Below, piece by piece: positions 62,285 to 64,000 of a DNA stretch of 64,000 nucleotides; position 1 is the stretch's first letter, and the number at the start of each line of letters is the position of its first letter. The DNA is taken from the NCBI GenBank assembly GCA_001769505.1, contig MEOF01000062.1, positions 1 through 64,000 of the forward strand, written 5' to 3'. The position numbers and the translations under genes are program-made. Below the pieces are notes generated by a model that was given only the letters and a program-made list of their open reading frames with translations, searched no databases and was not told where the DNA came from. The stretch is from Bacteroidetes bacterium GWF2_33_38. GTDB lineage: Bacteria > Bacteroidota > Bacteroidia > Bacteroidales > GWF2-33-38.

Positions 62285-63484
62285 TTATGTGATGAGTTTT
62301 ATAATTTTGTTTACAATATCTGAGGCAACTTCGCGCTTAGTCTTTAACTCAAATTTTTCGATATTATTGTTTTTGTCAATAATAGTTATTTTGTTTGTAT
62401 CGTGTTTAAAGCCAGCTCCAGTGTCTTTTAGCGAATTTAGAACTATAAAATCCAAGTTTTTACTTGTGATTTTCTTTTTTGCATTTTCAAGTTCATTATC
62501 CGTCTCAAGTGCAAATCCGATTAAAAGTTGATTCTTTTTTTTCATTTTTCCAAGTTCCAACGCAATATCTTTGGTTGGAATCAATTCAAGAACCAGATTT
62601 TCAGTTTTGTTCTTAATTTTTGAATCTACTTGTGTTTTAGGTGTAAAATCAGCTACTGCAGCACTCATAATTGCTATGTCGCAGTTCTGAAAATGTGAAA
62701 TTGACACGTTGTACATTTCTTCTGCAGAAGTAACTTTAGTAAGATGAATGTTTTCATGATTTATATTCATAGAAACAGGACCACTGATTAACTCAACTTT
62801 TGCCCCATTTTCAGCAAGGCATTCAGCAATATTGTAACCCATTTTACCGCTTGAGTGATTTCCGATAAAGCGAACAGGATCAATTTTTTCGTAAGTTGGA
62901 CCAGCCGTTACGAGTATTGTTTTATTGATGAGTTTTTTTTTTGAATCGAAAAACGAAACAACATCTTTCAAAATATCGGCAGGTTCTTTCATTCGTCCTT
63001 TACCGTGAAGTCCGCTTGCAAGCTCTCCTTCAGTAGGCTCAATAATAATGTTTCCGAACGATTTTAAAGTTTCAATGTTTTTTTGAGTTGCAGGATGTTT
63101 GAACATATCAAAATCCATTGCCGGAGCAATCATAACAGGACAACGAACTGATAAATACGAAGTAAGTAATAAATTATCACAAATTCCATTTGCCATTTTT
63201 GCTATTGTGTTGGCAGTGGCAGGAGCAATTAACATTAAATCAGCCCAAAGTCCAAGTTCTACGTGACTATTCCAAGTGCCATCGTCGTGATGGAAAAAAT
63301 CGCAGAGTACGGTATTTTTTGATAGTGTTGCAAGTGTAACCGGAGTAATAAATTCTTTGGCTAGCGGAGTAACAATAACCTTAACATTTGCTCCATTGGT
63401 TACTAATAAACGAATAAGCATAGCTGCTTTGTAAGCAGCTATGCTTCCAGTTATTCCTAAAATAATATTTTTGTTTTTAAGCAT
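62285..63484 (-). CDS. coaBC: CoaBC, phosphopantothenoylcysteine synthetase/decarboxylase
   Basis: A bifunctional enzyme of coenzyme A synthesis. The N-terminal flavoprotein domain (about 1-180) opens ILGITGSIAAYKAAMLIRLL and binds FMN; it decarboxylates 4'-phosphopantothenoylcysteine. The C-terminal CoaB domain starts NKTILVTAGPTYEKIDPVRF and contains GNHSSGKMGYNIAE. The substrate loop reads ASGLHGKGRM, with no cysteine where the E. coli enzyme has ACGDVGPGRM; this may be a variant normal for the phylum. It works downstream of panB in the same pathway. Length, 399 residues, is normal. Confidence 0.95.
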   Translation of the reverse strand: MLKNKNIILGITGSIAAYKAAMLIRLLVTNGANVKVIVTPLAKEFITPVTLATLSKNTVLCDFFHHDDGTWNSHVELGLWADLMLIAPATANTIAKMANGICDNLLLTSYLSVRCPVMIAPAMDFDMFKHPATQKNIETLKSFGNIIIEPTEGELASGLHGKGRMKEPADILKDVVSFFDSKKKLINKTILVTAGPTYEKIDPVRFIGNHSSGKMGYNIAECLAENGAKVELISGPVSMNINHENIHLTKVTSAEEMYNVSISHFQNCDIAIMSAAVADFTPKTQVDSKIKNKTENLVLELIPTKDIALELGKMKKKNQLLIGFALETDNELENAKKKITSKNLDFIVLNSLKDTGAGFKHDTNKITIIDKNNNIEKFELKTKREVASDIVNKIIKLIT

Positions 63485-63505
63485 TTATACCCAAGGTATT
63501 GCTTA

Positions 63506-63829
63506 TTATTTTTCGGTGTTTGGTTTACGGTGATAAACTTTTCCTTCAATGTATTCTTGCATTGCAATTGAAGTTGGTTTAGGAAGTCTTTCATAGAACT
63601 TTGATATTTCAATTTGTTCTCTATTTTCGAAAACTTCTTCCAAATTATCGGTATAAGATGCAAATTCTTCTAATTTTCTGCTTAATTCTTCTTTAACTTC
63701 AACAGAAATTTGATTTGCTCTTTTAGCTACAATCATAACTGATTCATAGATATTGTTTGTATCTTTTTCGATGTCGGTAAAGTTCCTTGTAATTGTAGAA
63801 GGAGCTGCGTTTGTTTTTTTGTAATCCAT
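63506..63829 (-). CDS. rpoZ: DNA-directed RNA polymerase omega subunit, Bacteroidota type
   Basis: A 107-residue Rpb6/RpoZ-like subunit that stabilises RNA polymerase. The family pattern DTNNIYESVMIVAKRANQIS and SVEVKEELSRKLEEFASY is clear, as is KPTSIAMQEYIEGKVYHRKP at the end. The start at 63829 (MDYKKTNAAPSTITRNF) is chosen because Bacteroidota members begin in this way; a second ATG at 63838 adds three residues. It lies between the BamD and CoaBC genes, an arrangement standard for the phylum. Confidence 0.93.
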   Translation of the reverse strand: MDYKKTNAAPSTITRNFTDIEKDTNNIYESVMIVAKRANQISVEVKEELSRKLEEFASYTDNLEEVFENREQIEISKFYERLPKPTSIAMQEYIEGKVYHRKPNTEK

Positions 63830-63845
63830 TTTTATCATATTGATT

Positions 63846-64000
63846 TTAACTGTTTATTCTCTTTTTTGAAGCTTCAAAAATTCTTTCGGCTTCTTTTTTA
63901 TACTGAGTTTCAGGGTATTCATCAACAAGTGCATGATACTCAGTTAATGCACTTTTATATCGTTCTTCTTTTTTCTTATCAATACTATTTTCGGCCAATA
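63846..64000 (-). CDS. bamD: BamD C-terminal fragment, runs off the window
   Basis: The minus-strand frame reads ERYKSALTEYHALVDEYPET and ends FEASKKRINS with the stop at 63846-63848. The TPR-like helix matches the C-terminus of the BamD lipoprotein, part of the outer-membrane protein assembly complex. It is partial because the window ends. Its place directly upstream of the omega gene is the usual order in Bacteroidota. Confidence 0.8.
   Translation of the reverse strand, partial: LAENSIDKKKEERYKSALTEYHALVDEYPETQYKKEAERIFEASKKRINS

Noticed and set aside
1-64000. tRNA, rRNA, CRISPR array, IS element or prophage
   Set aside because: No cloverleaf, rRNA segment, regularly spaced repeat array, transposase or phage protein was recognised by eye. 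Covariance or profile searches were not possible.

Overview
The window is chromosomal DNA from a Bacteroidota organism, most likely a Bacteroidales-type anaerobe or microaerobe. The evidence is taxon-specific gene families (PorP/SprF, a CHU_C-tailed PKD adhesin, DUF4835, the Rpb6-like omega subunit), AT-rich sequence, several Bacteroidota TAnnTTTG promoter boxes and few strong Shine-Dalgarno sites. No rRNA, tRNA, CRISPR array, transposase or phage gene was recognised.

Layout. 1-3.5 kb: secreted MORN and TPR proteins. 4.2-7.8 kb: a fused alpha/beta 2-oxoacid dehydrogenase E1 and MltG. 8.0-21.2 kb: an FNR-like four-cysteine regulator diverging from a 13-cistron operon for a membrane-bound redox-driven ion pump. 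21.4-28.5 kb: small envelope proteins, a diacylglycerol-kinase-like protein, a TtcA-like PP-loop enzyme, an M23 peptidase next to AnmK, and a PIN toxin with a 49-codon partner absent from the ORF track. 29-40 kb: a frameshifted outer-membrane protein, a TonB-dependent receptor and a type IX secretion cluster (PorP, a PD40 protein and a 1804-residue PKD/CHU_C adhesin). 40-46.6 kb: a lipoprotein resembling M49 peptidases but without zinc ligands, an unknown protein, and two fused aconitase-superfamily hydro-lyases separated by a four-helix-bundle gene. 46.6-51 kb: Hsp20, a CotH-like lipoprotein and DnaK. 51-57 kb: an unknown lipoprotein, PanB, an RluA-type synthase, LysC, Asd and KdsA. 57-64 kb: small lipoproteins, then RecN, DUF4835, CoaBC, omega and the 3' end of BamD.

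The standout system is the 8.9-21.2 kb operon. Its first half is an Mrp/Mnh-type antiporter module. The two large antiporter-like subunits are fused into one 1040-residue protein. Its second half encodes NuoH-, NuoB-, NuoC- and NuoD-like subunits. The NuoD-like protein has C93-x2-E96 and C389-x2-E392 where hydrogenases have CxxC, so it cannot hold a normal NiFe centre. The NuoB-like protein has only three cysteines in total, predicting a 4Fe-4S cluster with an open iron site. Both features resemble the archaeal Mbx/MBS sulfur-reductase branch rather than hydrogenase or complex I. The operon ends with a ferredoxin-GltD/NfnB fusion and a dihydroorotate-dehydrogenase-like protein, suggesting coupling of NAD(P)H and ferredoxin pools to H+ or Na+ transport. 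The divergent FNR-like gene suggests oxygen control. These functional statements are inference.

Intergenic DNA is rich in small repeats: a 13-mer/heptamer minisatellite inside the operon, copies of a TGTCATTTCGA-type element, a 34-bp repeat present twice, nested inverted repeats near the left end, and a sequence shared by the hsp20 and dnaK upstream regions.
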